Notes under the pieces: generated by a model
Databases searched by the model: none
What the model was told of the DNA's origin: nothing
The model's input: only the letters and a program-made list of their open reading frames with translations
Part shown: positions 23,587-33,168 of the stretch, one piece after another
Numbering within the stretch: the first letter of the stretch is position 1
Layout: each line of letters opens with the position of its first letter
Made by a program: the position numbers and the translations under genes
NCBI GenBank assembly: GCA_016713175.1
Contig: JADJPQ010000007.1
Span: 124,001 to 188,000, forward strand
DNA: 64,000 nt
Direction of reading: 5' to 3'
DNA from: Planctomycetota bacterium
GTDB taxonomy: Bacteria > Planctomycetota > UBA1135 > UBA2386

Positions 23587-24165
23587 TCAGCCCCGCGTCA
23601 GAAAGCGCCGCAACCACGTGCGGGCGAACAGGCACTCGCGGTCGATCGTCCGCGTCGTGACGCCGAGCAGGTCCGCGATCTGCGGGATCGTCAGACCGGC
23701 GAAGAACCGCAGCGCGATGACCCTGGCAGGTCGTTCATAGTCCTTGCCGAACGCGGTCAGGGCCTCGTCGAGCGCGAGCATGTCGACGGCCGAACCGTCA
23801 TCCCCGATCGCCAGCTCCGTGATCAGGGTCGCCGGCTGTTCGCCGGCATTGCGCCGCAGACGGCCCTTGTGGCGGGCATGGTCGACCAGGATGTTCCGCA
23901 TCGCGTTGGCTGCCGCACCGAAGAAGTGGGCGCGACCCTCGAAGGTCGGCGGCGTGTCGCCGCCGAGCCGCATCCAGACCTCGTGGACCAGCGCCGTTGC
24001 CTGCATGGTCTGGCCGGATCCGAGCTTGCCGAGCCGCGCCGCAGCGAGCTGACGCAGGTCCTGGTAGACCAACTGCCACAGCTCGTCGCCGGCGCCGGGC
24101 TCGCCGCGTTCGACGCGGGCGAGAGCAAGGGTGATGGGCTTGGACTCCATGCGCCAGCCCGCCAT
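23587..24165 (-). CDS. ECF-like sigma factor (TIGR02999-type) linked to a Ser/Thr kinase
   Basis: The 192-residue protein has the pattern of the sigma family common in planctomycetes and acidobacteria: 'LWQLVYQDLRQLAAARLGKL', 'MQATALVHEVWMRLGG', 'GRAHFFGAAANAMRNILVDH', and a region 4 helix-turn-helix 'FFAGLTIPQIADLLGVTTRTIDREC'. Region 2 lies in about 15-100 and region 4 in about 130-190. ATG 24165 is used; ATG 24150 (MESKPITL) is an equally possible start. The kinase gene on the same strand ends 30 bp upstream of it, so kinase and sigma are probably co-transcribed. In such pairs the kinase is thought to relay signals to the sigma factor, but direct phosphorylation is an inference here. The subtilase remnant follows directly downstream. 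Confidence 0.9.
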   Translation of the reverse strand: MAGWRMESKPITLALARVERGEPGAGDELWQLVYQDLRQLAAARLGKLGSGQTMQATALVHEVWMRLGGDTPPTFEGRAHFFGAAANAMRNILVDHARHKGRLRRNAGEQPATLITELAIGDDGSAVDMLALDEALTAFGKDYERPARVIALRFFAGLTIPQIADLLGVTTRTIDRECLFARTWLRRFLTRG

Positions 24166-24195
24166 TGTAGGCGGCGCGGGCCGCCGGCGGGGCCG

Positions 24196-27100
24196 TCACC
24201 TGGCGAGCAGGTTCGCGAACCGGGGGAGGTCGCGCACCTGGTCGACTTGCGGCAGGGCGAGCACGGCGGCACTGGTCGTGCCGCAGGCAAGCGCCTGCTC
24301 GAGCGCGGCCATGGCGCCGCTGCGATCGGCGTCGCGCGGCGACGCGGTACCACCTGCCGCAAGCCGACGGCAGTAGAGGCCGATCAGTTCGCGATACAGA
24401 TACTCGTAGTAGGGGCCGAGCACCCCGAGATCGGCGCCCTGCTGATAGCACGCGATCGCACCGTCGAGGTCACCGTCCGCCAACGCCATCCGGCCGAGCT
24501 TGCCGAAGTTCCCGGGTGACACGTTGGCGCGCAAGAGCTGCCGTTCAGCGGCACGCCGCTCCTCCGGAGTGCCGATGCGGTACTGCGCCAGCTGCTTGGC
24601 GGTGAGGTGGCCGACGGCCCGGCGTCGGGCCACACCGATCGGGTCGAGCGGGAAGCGCTGCACGCGACCGCTGACCGTCTGGGTCACGAACGCGGCGCCG
24701 TCCGGGCTCTCGGCGACGTTCAGGCAGGCTTCCGGCAGTCGCAGCACGGCGAAGCCATCACCGGTTGCGGCTTCGAACACGTGCACCTCTTCGCTGCAGA
24801 CGGCCCAGCACAGCCGGCCGCCGGCGAGGAAGCCGCAGTTGTAGCCGCCTGCCGGCGACAGGCCGGTGTAGGTGGCGATCGGGTGGCCGCTGAGATCGTC
24901 GACTTTGCCGACCAGGTCCCAGACGAACGCGAGCGGCTCGCCGAGAGTGCCGAGCAGGTGTCGTCCGTCGGGGCTCAGCGCGGCATCGAGGTGCATGCCG
25001 TCGGGCGGGCGTGAGACCCGGTGGCGGACTTCGCCGGTGCGCCAGTCGACGACCTCGAAGTAGCGGCGGTCCAATCCAGGCCCTGACCCGGCAATGACGG
25101 CGAGTCCACGATCCGGCTCGCCGACGAAACCCGGCCTGCCGCCGCGAGGTCGGCTCTGTCCCAGCAGCTCACCGGTGTCGAGGTCGTGGTAGTGCAGTTC
25201 GGCACCATCGGCTCCGCGCGCGCTGTCGTCCTCCTGGGCCGTGGCCAGCAGTCTGCCACTGCCGTCGATCGTCCAGTACAGCGCCGAGGCACCCGCCCCG
25301 GCGTTCCCGGGCAGCTGGATCTCGCGGCGCAGGTGGCCATCGAGATCGAACACGACGATGCGCCATGGACGAGCGCCAGCTTCTGGCACGCCGCCGATCA
25401 GCTTGGTGCCGCACGGGCTCGGCTCGACGAAGTCCAGGCCCGGAAAGCGGAGCGAACACAGCTTGCGCCGGGCGGCCGCGTCCCAGACATCCCACTGACG
25501 CACGTCGGGGCCCATGCCGGCGCTCCTGACCACGGCGATCGGCGCGGGGCCCCAGACCGGGCTGTTGGTGAGATACGTCGGCTCGCAGTCCGGGATGTCG
25601 AAGGGCGCGAACTCCGGTTCGAAGTCCCAGACGCGGACCTCCTGCGCGAGCACGCCAAAGCGCTTGCCGTCAGGGTGGAAGGCGATGGGCGGCCGGTGGC
25701 TCGTGTCGGACGGCCCCAGATAGTGGCGCACGATCCGCATCGATCTCAGATCGAGCAGGCAGGGGTCCGACTTGTGGTCGATGGCCACCGCGTGGCGGCC
25801 GTCGGGGGTCGGTGTCGCCGACCGCAGGCGCAGTTCGTCGTGGCGCTCGACCTGGCACTGGCGCAGATCGACGACACCCAGGCCCGGGTCGAGGCCGACC
25901 AGCAGACGGTCCTCGCCGTATCGGCGCGGAAACGAGGCCGCGATTTCGGCCACCAACTCGCCGCCGGTCGTGTGGATCAGGATCGTGCGGTCGAACCAGC
26001 TGACGATGCGCTCGACGCCTGGCGCGAGGAACAGCTCGCCGCCGGCAACGGAACGGTCGTCGAGCGCGGGCGTGTGCGAGCCGGGCGCGCACTCCAGTTC
26101 GAGCTGGCCGGTCGCGGAGTTCCAGATGCGCGGCCGCCAGTCCCCTGCCAGGGTCACGAGTCGGGAGCCGCCAGGATCGAACGCGATCGCGCCGACCGCG
26201 CGTTCGTGCCGCAACACGACGGCCGGGCGATCGTCGCGCGTCGCGAATACGCGCGCGGTGCCGTCGAGCGACGACGTCGCGAAGCGGCTGCCGTCCGGGG
26301 CGAAGGCGCACGATCGCAACGCCGCCGCGTGGTCCTCGATCACGCGCAGCGTGGCGCCGGTCGCGAGGTCCCAGAGGTAGGCCCTGCCGTCCAAGGAGGC
26401 GCCGAGCAGCAGCCGTTCGTCGCGGTCGATCACGAGGGCCGACAAACTGTCGCGCGGGCCGGCGAACCGTCGCAGCTGCGCACCGCTCGCATCCCACAGC
26501 ACCGCATCCGAGGCACCCGAATCCACCAGCCGTCCGTCGGCCAGGTATTGCAGCAGCACGCCGCTGCCCTGGTTGATGCCGTGGTCGTGCCCGGCCAATT
26601 GCTGCCGCAGGCAGTGGTTGGGGAGGGCATCGTAGATCGAGCGACGAACGGCCGAATCCGTGGTCCGCTCGTTTGCCGCGAGGGCGAGCAGCAGCGCGAC
26701 GTTCGGGTTGTCGGCAGCGGCGAGTGCCGCCTCGGCGGCGATGCGCGCGCCCTCGGCCTGCCGCGCCCTCGCCATGGCGGCGGTCTCATTGCCCCTGGCC
26801 TCGAACAGGAACCACAACGTGCCCGAGAGGCCCAGCACCAGCGACAGCAGCACGAGCATGCCCGCCGCGACCTGGAGTCGGTAGCGCCGGGCGAACTTGC
26901 GCAGTCGGTAGAGCCGGCTCGGCGGGCCGGCGGTGACCGGTCGGTGCGCCAGGAAGTTCTCGAGGTCCGTGGCGAGTTCGCGCGGCGAGCCATAGCGGCG
27001 GTCGGGTTCCTTCTCGAGGGCTTTCATCACGACCCAGTCGAGGTCGCCCTCGAGGCGCCGGAGCCAACGCGTCTGCTCGCCGCCCGCCGTGGCCTCGCCG

Positions 27101-28092
27101 CGGCGCGACGCCAGCAGCTTGCGCAGCCGGGTGCTCGGCTTCTGCGGCACGGCGTCGCGGACCAGTCTGCCGAATTGCACCACGCTGCCGGGCGACAGCC
27201 CCGAGGTCTCGAGCGGTCGCGTACGGGCCAGCAGCTCGTACAGCATCACGCCGAGCGAGTAGACGTCCGAACGGGTGTCGACCTGGTGCGCCGGCCCGTC
27301 GATCTGCTCGGGCGCCATGTACTCCGGCGTTCCGAGAAAGGTGCCCTCGATGGTGTGGATCGAGCGGTCGCCGAGCGATCCCTCGAGCGCCTTGGCGATG
27401 CCGAAGTCGATGACCTTGGGCATCGCCTCGATGCCGCGGCCCGCGACCAGCACGTTCGACGGCTTGAGGTCGCGGTGCAGCACGCCCCGGCGGTGCGCGT
27501 GGTCGACGGCGCGACACACCTTGACGAACAACAGCAGCCGTTCGTCGAGCGACGCCCGTTGTTGCGCGCAGAAGTCGGTGATCGGCACGCCGTCGACCAG
27601 TTCCATCGCCAGGAACGGTCGGCCCGTCGCATCGGTGCCGGCGTCGTAGACCGCGGCGATGAACGGGTGGTTCATCAGCGCCAGCGCCTGGCGCTCGGTC
27701 TGGAACCGCGCCAGCACCTGCTCGGTGTCCAGACCCGGACGGATCAGCTTGATGGCGACCGCCCGGCGCACCGGCCGCAGCTGCAGCGCCTTGTAGACCG
27801 TGCCCATGCCGCCTTCGGCGAGGCGTTCGAACTCGGCGTAGCCCTCGATCTGCGGCAGCGGCTGCACCCGCAACGGCGCGGCGGCGACGTCCGGAGGGGC
27901 GGCGATCGCAGGCTGGTCCAGGAAGTCGCCGAGGTCCGCCGCCGCGATCGCCAGCAGGTCGGCCAGTTCCTGGCGCACGGTGGGGTCGTCGGCGCATTCG
28001 CGGGCGACGAACGCCGCGCGGTCCGCCGCCGGCAGCTCGGAGCCGGCGGCGAACAGGCGCAGCAGGCGGTCCTTCTGGGCGTCGTCGAGCAT
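24196..28092 (-). CDS. Membrane Ser/Thr protein kinase with WD40-like repeat sensor and TPR-like end
   Basis: The 1,298-residue protein has a helical N-terminus (1-75), a Hanks-type kinase domain (about 84-385), one membrane segment ('VAAGMLVLLSLVLGLSGTLWFLF', about residue 410-432), and a long external part. Kinase motifs are intact: 'LAEGGMGTVYKA' glycine loop, Lys115 in 'VAIKLI', 'HRDLKPSN' (206-213), 'DFGIAKA' (229-235) and 'APE'. The external part has WD40-like units ('ALRSCAFAPDGSRFATSSLDGTARVF' is the clearest) that should form a beta-propeller, then a short TPR-like C-terminus ('GDLDGAIACYQQGADLG'). It probably senses envelope signals and phosphorylates cytoplasmic targets. It precedes the sigma gene by 30 bp. 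This is the standard planctomycete kinase-sigma pairing. Confidence 0.93.
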   Translation of the reverse strand: MLDDAQKDRLLRLFAAGSELPAADRAAFVARECADDPTVRQELADLLAIAAADLGDFLDQPAIAAPPDVAAAPLRVQPLPQIEGYAEFERLAEGGMGTVYKALQLRPVRRAVAIKLIRPGLDTEQVLARFQTERQALALMNHPFIAAVYDAGTDATGRPFLAMELVDGVPITDFCAQQRASLDERLLLFVKVCRAVDHAHRRGVLHRDLKPSNVLVAGRGIEAMPKVIDFGIAKALEGSLGDRSIHTIEGTFLGTPEYMAPEQIDGPAHQVDTRSDVYSLGVMLYELLARTRPLETSGLSPGSVVQFGRLVRDAVPQKPSTRLRKLLASRRGEATAGGEQTRWLRRLEGDLDWVVMKALEKEPDRRYGSPRELATDLENFLAHRPVTAGPPSRLYRLRKFARRYRLQVAAGMLVLLSLVLGLSGTLWFLFEARGNETAAMARARQAEGARIAAEAALAAADNPNVALLLALAANERTTDSAVRRSIYDALPNHCLRQQLAGHDHGINQGSGVLLQYLADGRLVDSGASDAVLWDASGAQLRRFAGPRDSLSALVIDRDERLLLGASLDGRAYLWDLATGATLRVIEDHAAALRSCAFAPDGSRFATSSLDGTARVFATRDDRPAVVLRHERAVGAIAFDPGGSRLVTLAGDWRPRIWNSATGQLELECAPGSHTPALDDRSVAGGELFLAPGVERIVSWFDRTILIHTTGGELVAEIAASFPRRYGEDRLLVGLDPGLGVVDLRQCQVERHDELRLRSATPTPDGRHAVAIDHKSDPCLLDLRSMRIVRHYLGPSDTSHRPPIAFHPDGKRFGVLAQEVRVWDFEPEFAPFDIPDCEPTYLTNSPVWGPAPIAVVRSAGMGPDVRQWDVWDAAARRKLCSLRFPGLDFVEPSPCGTKLIGGVPEAGARPWRIVVFDLDGHLRREIQLPGNAGAGASALYWTIDGSGRLLATAQEDDSARGADGAELHYHDLDTGELLGQSRPRGGRPGFVGEPDRGLAVIAGSGPGLDRRYFEVVDWRTGEVRHRVSRPPDGMHLDAALSPDGRHLLGTLGEPLAFVWDLVGKVDDLSGHPIATYTGLSPAGGYNCGFLAGGRLCWAVCSEEVHVFEAATGDGFAVLRLPEACLNVAESPDGAAFVTQTVSGRVQRFPLDPIGVARRRAVGHLTAKQLAQYRIGTPEERRAAERQLLRANVSPGNFGKLGRMALADGDLDGAIACYQQGADLGVLGPYYEYLYRELIGLYCRRLAAGGTASPRDADRSGAMAALEQALACGTTSAAVLALPQVDQVRDLPRFANLLAR

Positions 28093-28194
28093 GGGGTGGT
28101 CGCCCGATCCTACCGAGGCGCCCTGCCGAGCACGGCATCGGCGAAGACCGCCGACGGCGGGCGACTGCGCACGCCGCTGCGGCCTCGCGATCGG

Positions 28195-30534
28195 TCAATC
28201 GCTGATGTTGGCCCGCACGACGTTGGACGTCGCCACGCCTGGCACCTGCGCACAGGACTGGATCTGCGGGCTGATCACTGCGAACTGCATGTCCAGGTTC
28301 ATTCCGGCATAGGACACGCTGCCGGGGACGAACAGCGCGTAGCCCGCGGTGCCAGCGGTCACGCTGACGCCGGCGGTCAGCGCGTTGGTGATCATGGTGC
28401 AGGGCAGGCACGTCATGGGGGATTGGTTCGGGATCCCGACCAGCAGGTACCCCAGGATCACGCTCGGGTCCGCCTGCTGCAGACTGATGTTGGTCCGTCG
28501 ACCGAGTGCGAGGGCGAAGTCGAGGCTGAGCTGGCCGCCGCCGCTGCAGCCGTTGGCGATGGTCTGGTACGCGCCACCCTGGTGCACACGGTGCCGTTGC
28601 ACGTAGACGTCGCCGTTCAGCGTGGCCAGTTCGTTGGCCCAGAACACCAGCAGGCCCTCGTAGCTGGTCGCCCCTCCCGAGAGCTTGGTCGCGAAGTTCG
28701 GCCAGCGCACCTGGTAGCCGCTCGCCGGTCCGACGGCGAACGGGTTGCCGCTGCGGAGGTTGGTGTCGCGCTGGATGTTGGTTCCCGACAGCACGGAGGC
28801 CGGGCGGGCCGTCGCGTCGTACCACGTCACCGTGCTCGTGCTCGTCGTCGCATCGCCGTAGAACGCGACCGCCGGCTCCGCTTCGTCGTCCTGGGCGTTG
28901 GCGGCAACCGTCCGTTTGCTGCCGCTGACGGCCAGCGCGGGCGAGGTCGTCGACGCCGCGGGCGCGACCGCGGTGATCGCCCAGACGTTCCGGTTCCCGC
29001 CAACCGGTTGTCCCGGCTCGAGTTCGTTCCAGACCACCGTCCAGCGGCTGCCATCCCCGTCGACGTCGATCTTCTCCGGTTCGGCGCCGCTGATCAGGCC
29101 GCCGCCGGTCCACGGGGTCGCATTGTGGTTCACGATGCGCACGCCGAGGTAGGGCCCGCCGGCATCCCAGGCGACCAGGTACTTGCGGCCGGCGCCGCCG
29201 CTCTTGGCGATGGCCGGGCGACTGATGCCCGCGTCGGGGCCCGCGACGAGCATCTGCGCCCCGAGGGTACCCACGCCGCTGGTGCGGTCGAAGTCGACCT
29301 GGCGCAGTTCGATGATCCCGGCCGTCGCATCGCGGAAGACGATCATCACGTCGTTGTTCAGCGTCGTCGCCTCGCCGCCGACGTCGGGGTCGACCTGATC
29401 GCTCGCGCCGGTGGCGACGACCAGGATCGCGCCCAGAGTCGCCTGGTCTGCGCGCACGAGACGGCAGGCGATGTCCCGTGGGGCGCCGGCCGAGGCGTTC
29501 TGCGTCCAGGCGACGACGAAGCAGTCGTTGGCGTTGATGTTGGCGACCTTGGGGTTGGCCTCGAGCGAGCCGCCCTGGTCCGTGATCGTCAGGAAGGCGG
29601 GGCCGGTGAAGACGCCGTTCGCCTGCATGAGTCGGCCGCGGACGACCGTGTCCGCGTTCGAGAAGTTGCGATGCCAGACGATCAGGTACCGATCGGTTCC
29701 TGAATCGTAGGCGCAGTCTGGCGCGATGTCGTTGTCCGCCGGGTTGGCTACGTGCAGGGAACTGCCGACCAGCGGATCGAGCACCATCGGGTATGCCGCG
29801 GCGTCGACGAAGCGCGCCGGCAGGACCAGTTCGAGGTGCCGGCCGTCGTAATGCATCGAGCCCGGCGAACGCATGCCGAGCGCATCGATCCCGGTCACCG
29901 CGCCGATCGTGACGCCGCCAATCCCGGGCTCGAGCAGTCGCAGACTTTGCAGGTCGCGTCCCGTGTCGGCGATGAGGTCGGTGTCGACGCGCAGCCGGAC
30001 GACCAGATCGCCCGTTCCTGCCGGCTGCTTCGCGAACAGGAAACTGTGTTCGATGCCGTCCGCGGTGGCCTCGAACCGCTCGCGGATGCCGTCGCGGTTC
30101 CAGCTGACCACCGGGCGGTCGGCGTCGCGTGTGGGTTGGCTCGGGAGGGCGCTGCCGCTGGCACGATAGACGACGTGCTCGCCACGAGCGATGGTCTCGA
30201 CGGTCAACGTGACCGGTCGGTTGGCCGGTGCGGCGCGGCCGAGGGCGGGCAGGAATCGGAAGGAACCGCGATCGAACGTGGCGTGGTAGCCGGCGCCTTC
30301 GGCGACCAGGGACTGGTCGACCCATTCGATGCCGAAGGATGCCCGGTCGACCGAGATCCATTCGGCAGTCCCCGGTCGGGCCACCGCGTCGGCAGCTGGC
30401 AACGGGGTCCCGTGCTGGGTGAGTGTGGCAAGGGCATCGAGGCGCATGGTCTCGGGGGGAAGTTGCGCGCGGAGACCGTGTCCGCACGGAACGAGCAGGA
30501 GGCAGGTCGCGAGAATCGCAGGCGAGAAGGTCAT
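28195..30534 (-). CDS. Large secreted beta-rich protein with shared C-terminal module
   Basis: From ATG 30534 the protein has 779 residues with a signal peptide (MTFSPAILATCLLLVPCGHG, cleavage near 'LRAQ'). An ATG further upstream (arginine-rich start) is possible. The body contains repeated units of about 60 residues with 'ANPADNDIAPDCAYDSGTDRYLIVWHRNF', 'EANPKVANINANDCFVVAWTQN' and 'SRPAIAKSGGAGRKYLVAWDAG': each has 'P.......D.(Y/F)(L/V)V.W', a beta-propeller-blade pattern. The C-terminal 120 residues ('ANGCSGGGQLSLDF' onward) resemble the end of the other secreted proteins here. No catalytic motif is visible. It is divergent from the kelch-like gene at 30722, sharing a 187-bp intergenic region, so the two may be co-regulated. 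Confidence 0.7.
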   Translation of the reverse strand: MTFSPAILATCLLLVPCGHGLRAQLPPETMRLDALATLTQHGTPLPAADAVARPGTAEWISVDRASFGIEWVDQSLVAEGAGYHATFDRGSFRFLPALGRAAPANRPVTLTVETIARGEHVVYRASGSALPSQPTRDADRPVVSWNRDGIRERFEATADGIEHSFLFAKQPAGTGDLVVRLRVDTDLIADTGRDLQSLRLLEPGIGGVTIGAVTGIDALGMRSPGSMHYDGRHLELVLPARFVDAAAYPMVLDPLVGSSLHVANPADNDIAPDCAYDSGTDRYLIVWHRNFSNADTVVRGRLMQANGVFTGPAFLTITDQGGSLEANPKVANINANDCFVVAWTQNASAGAPRDIACRLVRADQATLGAILVVATGASDQVDPDVGGEATTLNNDVMIVFRDATAGIIELRQVDFDRTSGVGTLGAQMLVAGPDAGISRPAIAKSGGAGRKYLVAWDAGGPYLGVRIVNHNATPWTGGGLISGAEPEKIDVDGDGSRWTVVWNELEPGQPVGGNRNVWAITAVAPAASTTSPALAVSGSKRTVAANAQDDEAEPAVAFYGDATTSTSTVTWYDATARPASVLSGTNIQRDTNLRSGNPFAVGPASGYQVRWPNFATKLSGGATSYEGLLVFWANELATLNGDVYVQRHRVHQGGAYQTIANGCSGGGQLSLDFALALGRRTNISLQQADPSVILGYLLVGIPNQSPMTCLPCTMITNALTAGVSVTAGTAGYALFVPGSVSYAGMNLDMQFAVISPQIQSCAQVPGVATSNVVRANISD

Positions 30535-30721
30535 GGTGAGGATCCGGAAGGGAGTTGCGGCTGGTCCACCGCGGCGCCGCTTGCCCTTCATCCGCCGCCT
30601 GCCGGGCCGGCACGACACGCTTTCTTCGAAGAACTCCTGGCCGAACCACGTCGCCCCCGAACGCCCCGCCGTACTCGGGCATCAACGGCACTCAACCCCC
30701 ACGGCATGCTACAAACGTGCG

Positions 30722-32968
30722 ATGCACCCACGCCGTCCGCTGGTTCCATTCGTCCTCGCGGCCCTGATCGGACATGGCGTCGCGCAGGTCCGATGGCTGC
30801 GCCACGACCACCTGTCGCGGGTCACCGCGCCGGTCGCGTTCGACGTGTTGCGCGATCGGCTCGTGGTGATGATCACGCCGGATGGCACGTTCTTGCCGGC
30901 CCCCGCCGAAACCTGGGAATGGGATGGCGCTGCCTGGCACCTTCGGCGGCCAGCGCGTTCGCCGAACGGGCGGACGGGCCATGCGACCGCCTTCGACTTC
31001 ACCCGCGGCCGGGTCGTGATCTTCGGCGGCAATACGCCGACGCCCGAGACCTGGGAATGGGACGGCACCGCCTGGCACGACCGCCAGCCGGCCGGTTCGC
31101 CCTCGCTGCGCCAGGGCGCCGCGATGGCCTACGACCTCCAACGCGGCCGGTGCGTCCTGTTCGGCGGCGAACGCTCGGTGATCACGACGACGTTCTTGGA
31201 CGATACGTGGACCTGGGATGGCGCGAACTGGACACCGGTCGCCGGCCCCGGGCCTGCCGCGCGCTCTGGCCACGCGCTCGCCTATGACCTGGTCGCCGAC
31301 CGTACGGTGCTGTTTGCCGGCCGCAATGCTGGCGGGTTCGTTCACGACACCTGGACGTTCGATGGCGTGCAGTGGCAGCGGCGGCAGCCGGCGCAGCAAC
31401 CGCCAGTGCGCAGCCACCACGCCATGGCCTACGATCTGCGCCGTTCGCGAACGGTCGTGTTCGGCGGTCAGGGGCAGGGTGCACGGCTTGCTGACACATG
31501 GGCGTGGGATGGCAGCAACTGGGCGCAGGTGACCACCGCCGCCGCGCCGTCGGCGCGCAGCAACTGCGCGATGGCCTACGACCCGATCCGCAACTCGATG
31601 CTGCTGTGGAGCGGCAGCCAGGACTTCCACATCGAGGGCGATCTGTGGGCATTCGATGGCGTCACCTGGACCCGGCGCGCACCGGCACAGGTGCCGCCCG
31701 CCCGGCACAGCCACGCGATGGCATTCGACTCGGCGCGCCGGCGCCTGGTCGTGTTTGCCGGCGTCGGCAACAACGCCGCCGTGGGGGATCACTGGGAGTG
31801 GGACGGTGCGGCGTGGACGCAGATGCAGGCCGTGTCCATGCCTCCCGGGCGCTCGGCCGCCGCGATGGCGTTCGACCGCGGGCGCAACCGCATCGTGCTG
31901 TTCGGGGGCGATCTGAGCGGCGGCAGCAACGACCTCTGGGAGTGGGACGGTAGCAATTGGTTGCGCCCGCCGACACCCGTCGCCCCGGCCCCGCGCAGCA
32001 ACCACGCCATGGTGTTCGACGACGCCCGCCAGCGCTGCGTGATGTTCGGCGGCGTGAGTGCGCTGGGCGGCGGCGTGTTCGACGACACCTGGGAGTGGGA
32101 CGGCACCAGCTGGCTCTTGCGCTCACCGTCGCTGCGGCCGTTGCCGCGTCTGGATCACGCGGTGGCCTACGACACGCTGCGGCAGGTCACGGTGTTGTTC
32201 GGCGGCGTGACGCCGCCGTTCGGGCTGTTGACCGACACCTGGGAATGGGACGGCAGCAACTGGCGGCAGCGCGCCAGCGCCGTGCAGCCCGGATTCCACC
32301 GCGACCACTCGCTGGTGTTCGATGCCGCGCGCGGTCGCGTCGTGCTGTTCGGGGGCGGCGCCGTCAACGATACGTGGGAATGGGACGGCACTGCCTGGCA
32401 GGAACGCACGCCGCTGGCGTCGCCGCCGATGCGCGGCCGCCAGGCGCTGGCCTACGACGACGAGCGCGACCGCGTGCTGCTGTTCGGCGGCCAGAGCTCC
32501 GGGCCCAACTTCTCGGATGTCTGGGAATACGGCCCGCTGGCGCCGGCGACGTTCGCGCCGTTCGGCAACGGTTGCGCTGGCAGTGCCGGCACGCCGGGCC
32601 TCGCCGCGGCGCCGGGCCAACGGCCTTGGCTCGGCAGCACGTTCGCGATGACGTGCGGCCCGCTGCCCGGCGGCAGTGTCGCGCTGCCGTGGTTCGGCTT
32701 GTCGCGGACGTCGTGGGGCGGGTTCGCGCTGCCACTGCCGCTCGCGTTCGTCGGCATGCCGGCCTGCGACCTCGTCGTCGGTATCGATCATGCGCTGCCG
32801 ATGGCGGCCGGCTCAGCGGGCACGGCGACCGTGAACCTCGCCGTGCCGGCGGCCGCGGCGTTGCTCGGCGTGACGGTGCACTGTCAGAGCATCGCCACCG
32901 ATCCGGCGGCCAATGCGGCCGGGTTGGTGATCAGCAGCGCCGCGACACTGGTGCTCGGCGGTCGCTGA
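30722..32968 (+). CDS. Secreted kelch-like beta-propeller protein with shared C-terminal module
   Basis: The 748-residue protein starts at ATG 30722 with a signal peptide ('MHPRRPLVPFVLAALIGHGVAQ'). The body is about a dozen units of 50-55 residues, each with 'W-E-W-D-G-x-x-W' and then 'R.gHamayD..R.r.vlFGG', which is the kelch/galactose-oxidase blade pattern, enough for one large or two propellers. Examples are near residues 65, 105, 160, 265, 360 and 460. From about nucleotide 32561 a different module begins with 'FGNGCAGSAGTPGL' and ends the protein. Copper-site residues of galactose oxidase are not evident, so a binding rather than enzymatic role is likely. It is divergent from the gene at 28195. 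Confidence 0.85.
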   Translation: MHPRRPLVPFVLAALIGHGVAQVRWLRHDHLSRVTAPVAFDVLRDRLVVMITPDGTFLPAPAETWEWDGAAWHLRRPARSPNGRTGHATAFDFTRGRVVIFGGNTPTPETWEWDGTAWHDRQPAGSPSLRQGAAMAYDLQRGRCVLFGGERSVITTTFLDDTWTWDGANWTPVAGPGPAARSGHALAYDLVADRTVLFAGRNAGGFVHDTWTFDGVQWQRRQPAQQPPVRSHHAMAYDLRRSRTVVFGGQGQGARLADTWAWDGSNWAQVTTAAAPSARSNCAMAYDPIRNSMLLWSGSQDFHIEGDLWAFDGVTWTRRAPAQVPPARHSHAMAFDSARRRLVVFAGVGNNAAVGDHWEWDGAAWTQMQAVSMPPGRSAAAMAFDRGRNRIVLFGGDLSGGSNDLWEWDGSNWLRPPTPVAPAPRSNHAMVFDDARQRCVMFGGVSALGGGVFDDTWEWDGTSWLLRSPSLRPLPRLDHAVAYDTLRQVTVLFGGVTPPFGLLTDTWEWDGSNWRQRASAVQPGFHRDHSLVFDAARGRVVLFGGGAVNDTWEWDGTAWQERTPLASPPMRGRQALAYDDERDRVLLFGGQSSGPNFSDVWEYGPLAPATFAPFGNGCAGSAGTPGLAAAPGQRPWLGSTFAMTCGPLPGGSVALPWFGLSRTSWGGFALPLPLAFVGMPACDLVVGIDHALPMAAGSAGTATVNLAVPAAAALLGVTVHCQSIATDPAANAAGLVISSAATLVLGGR

Positions 32969-33168
32969 CGCGAAGAGGTCGACGGCGTTCGCAGAACGTG
33001 CCGGGCCGCCGCGCCACGCTTGTCGGTATGGCGAGGCTGCACAAACTGCCGGAATGGACGTTCGTGGTGACGCCTTGGATCCCAGGCCTCGTCTGTGAGC
33101 CGCGCAGCCGGAAGCGCGGACCTGGCGACCACGAACTGAAGTTCCGCCTGATTCCGGCCGTGCCCGCC

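Noticed and set aside
25186..29703. 1,505-codon plus-strand frame antisense to the kinase and the gene at 28195
   Set aside because: Composition is arginine- and valine-rich without domains, signal peptide or ribosome site. It arises because GC-rich third positions on the other strand remove stop codons.
26786..30691. 1,301-codon minus-strand frame spanning the start of the kinase and the gene at 28195
   Set aside because: It runs through two recognised genes in another frame and has only arginine/proline-rich low-complexity sequence.
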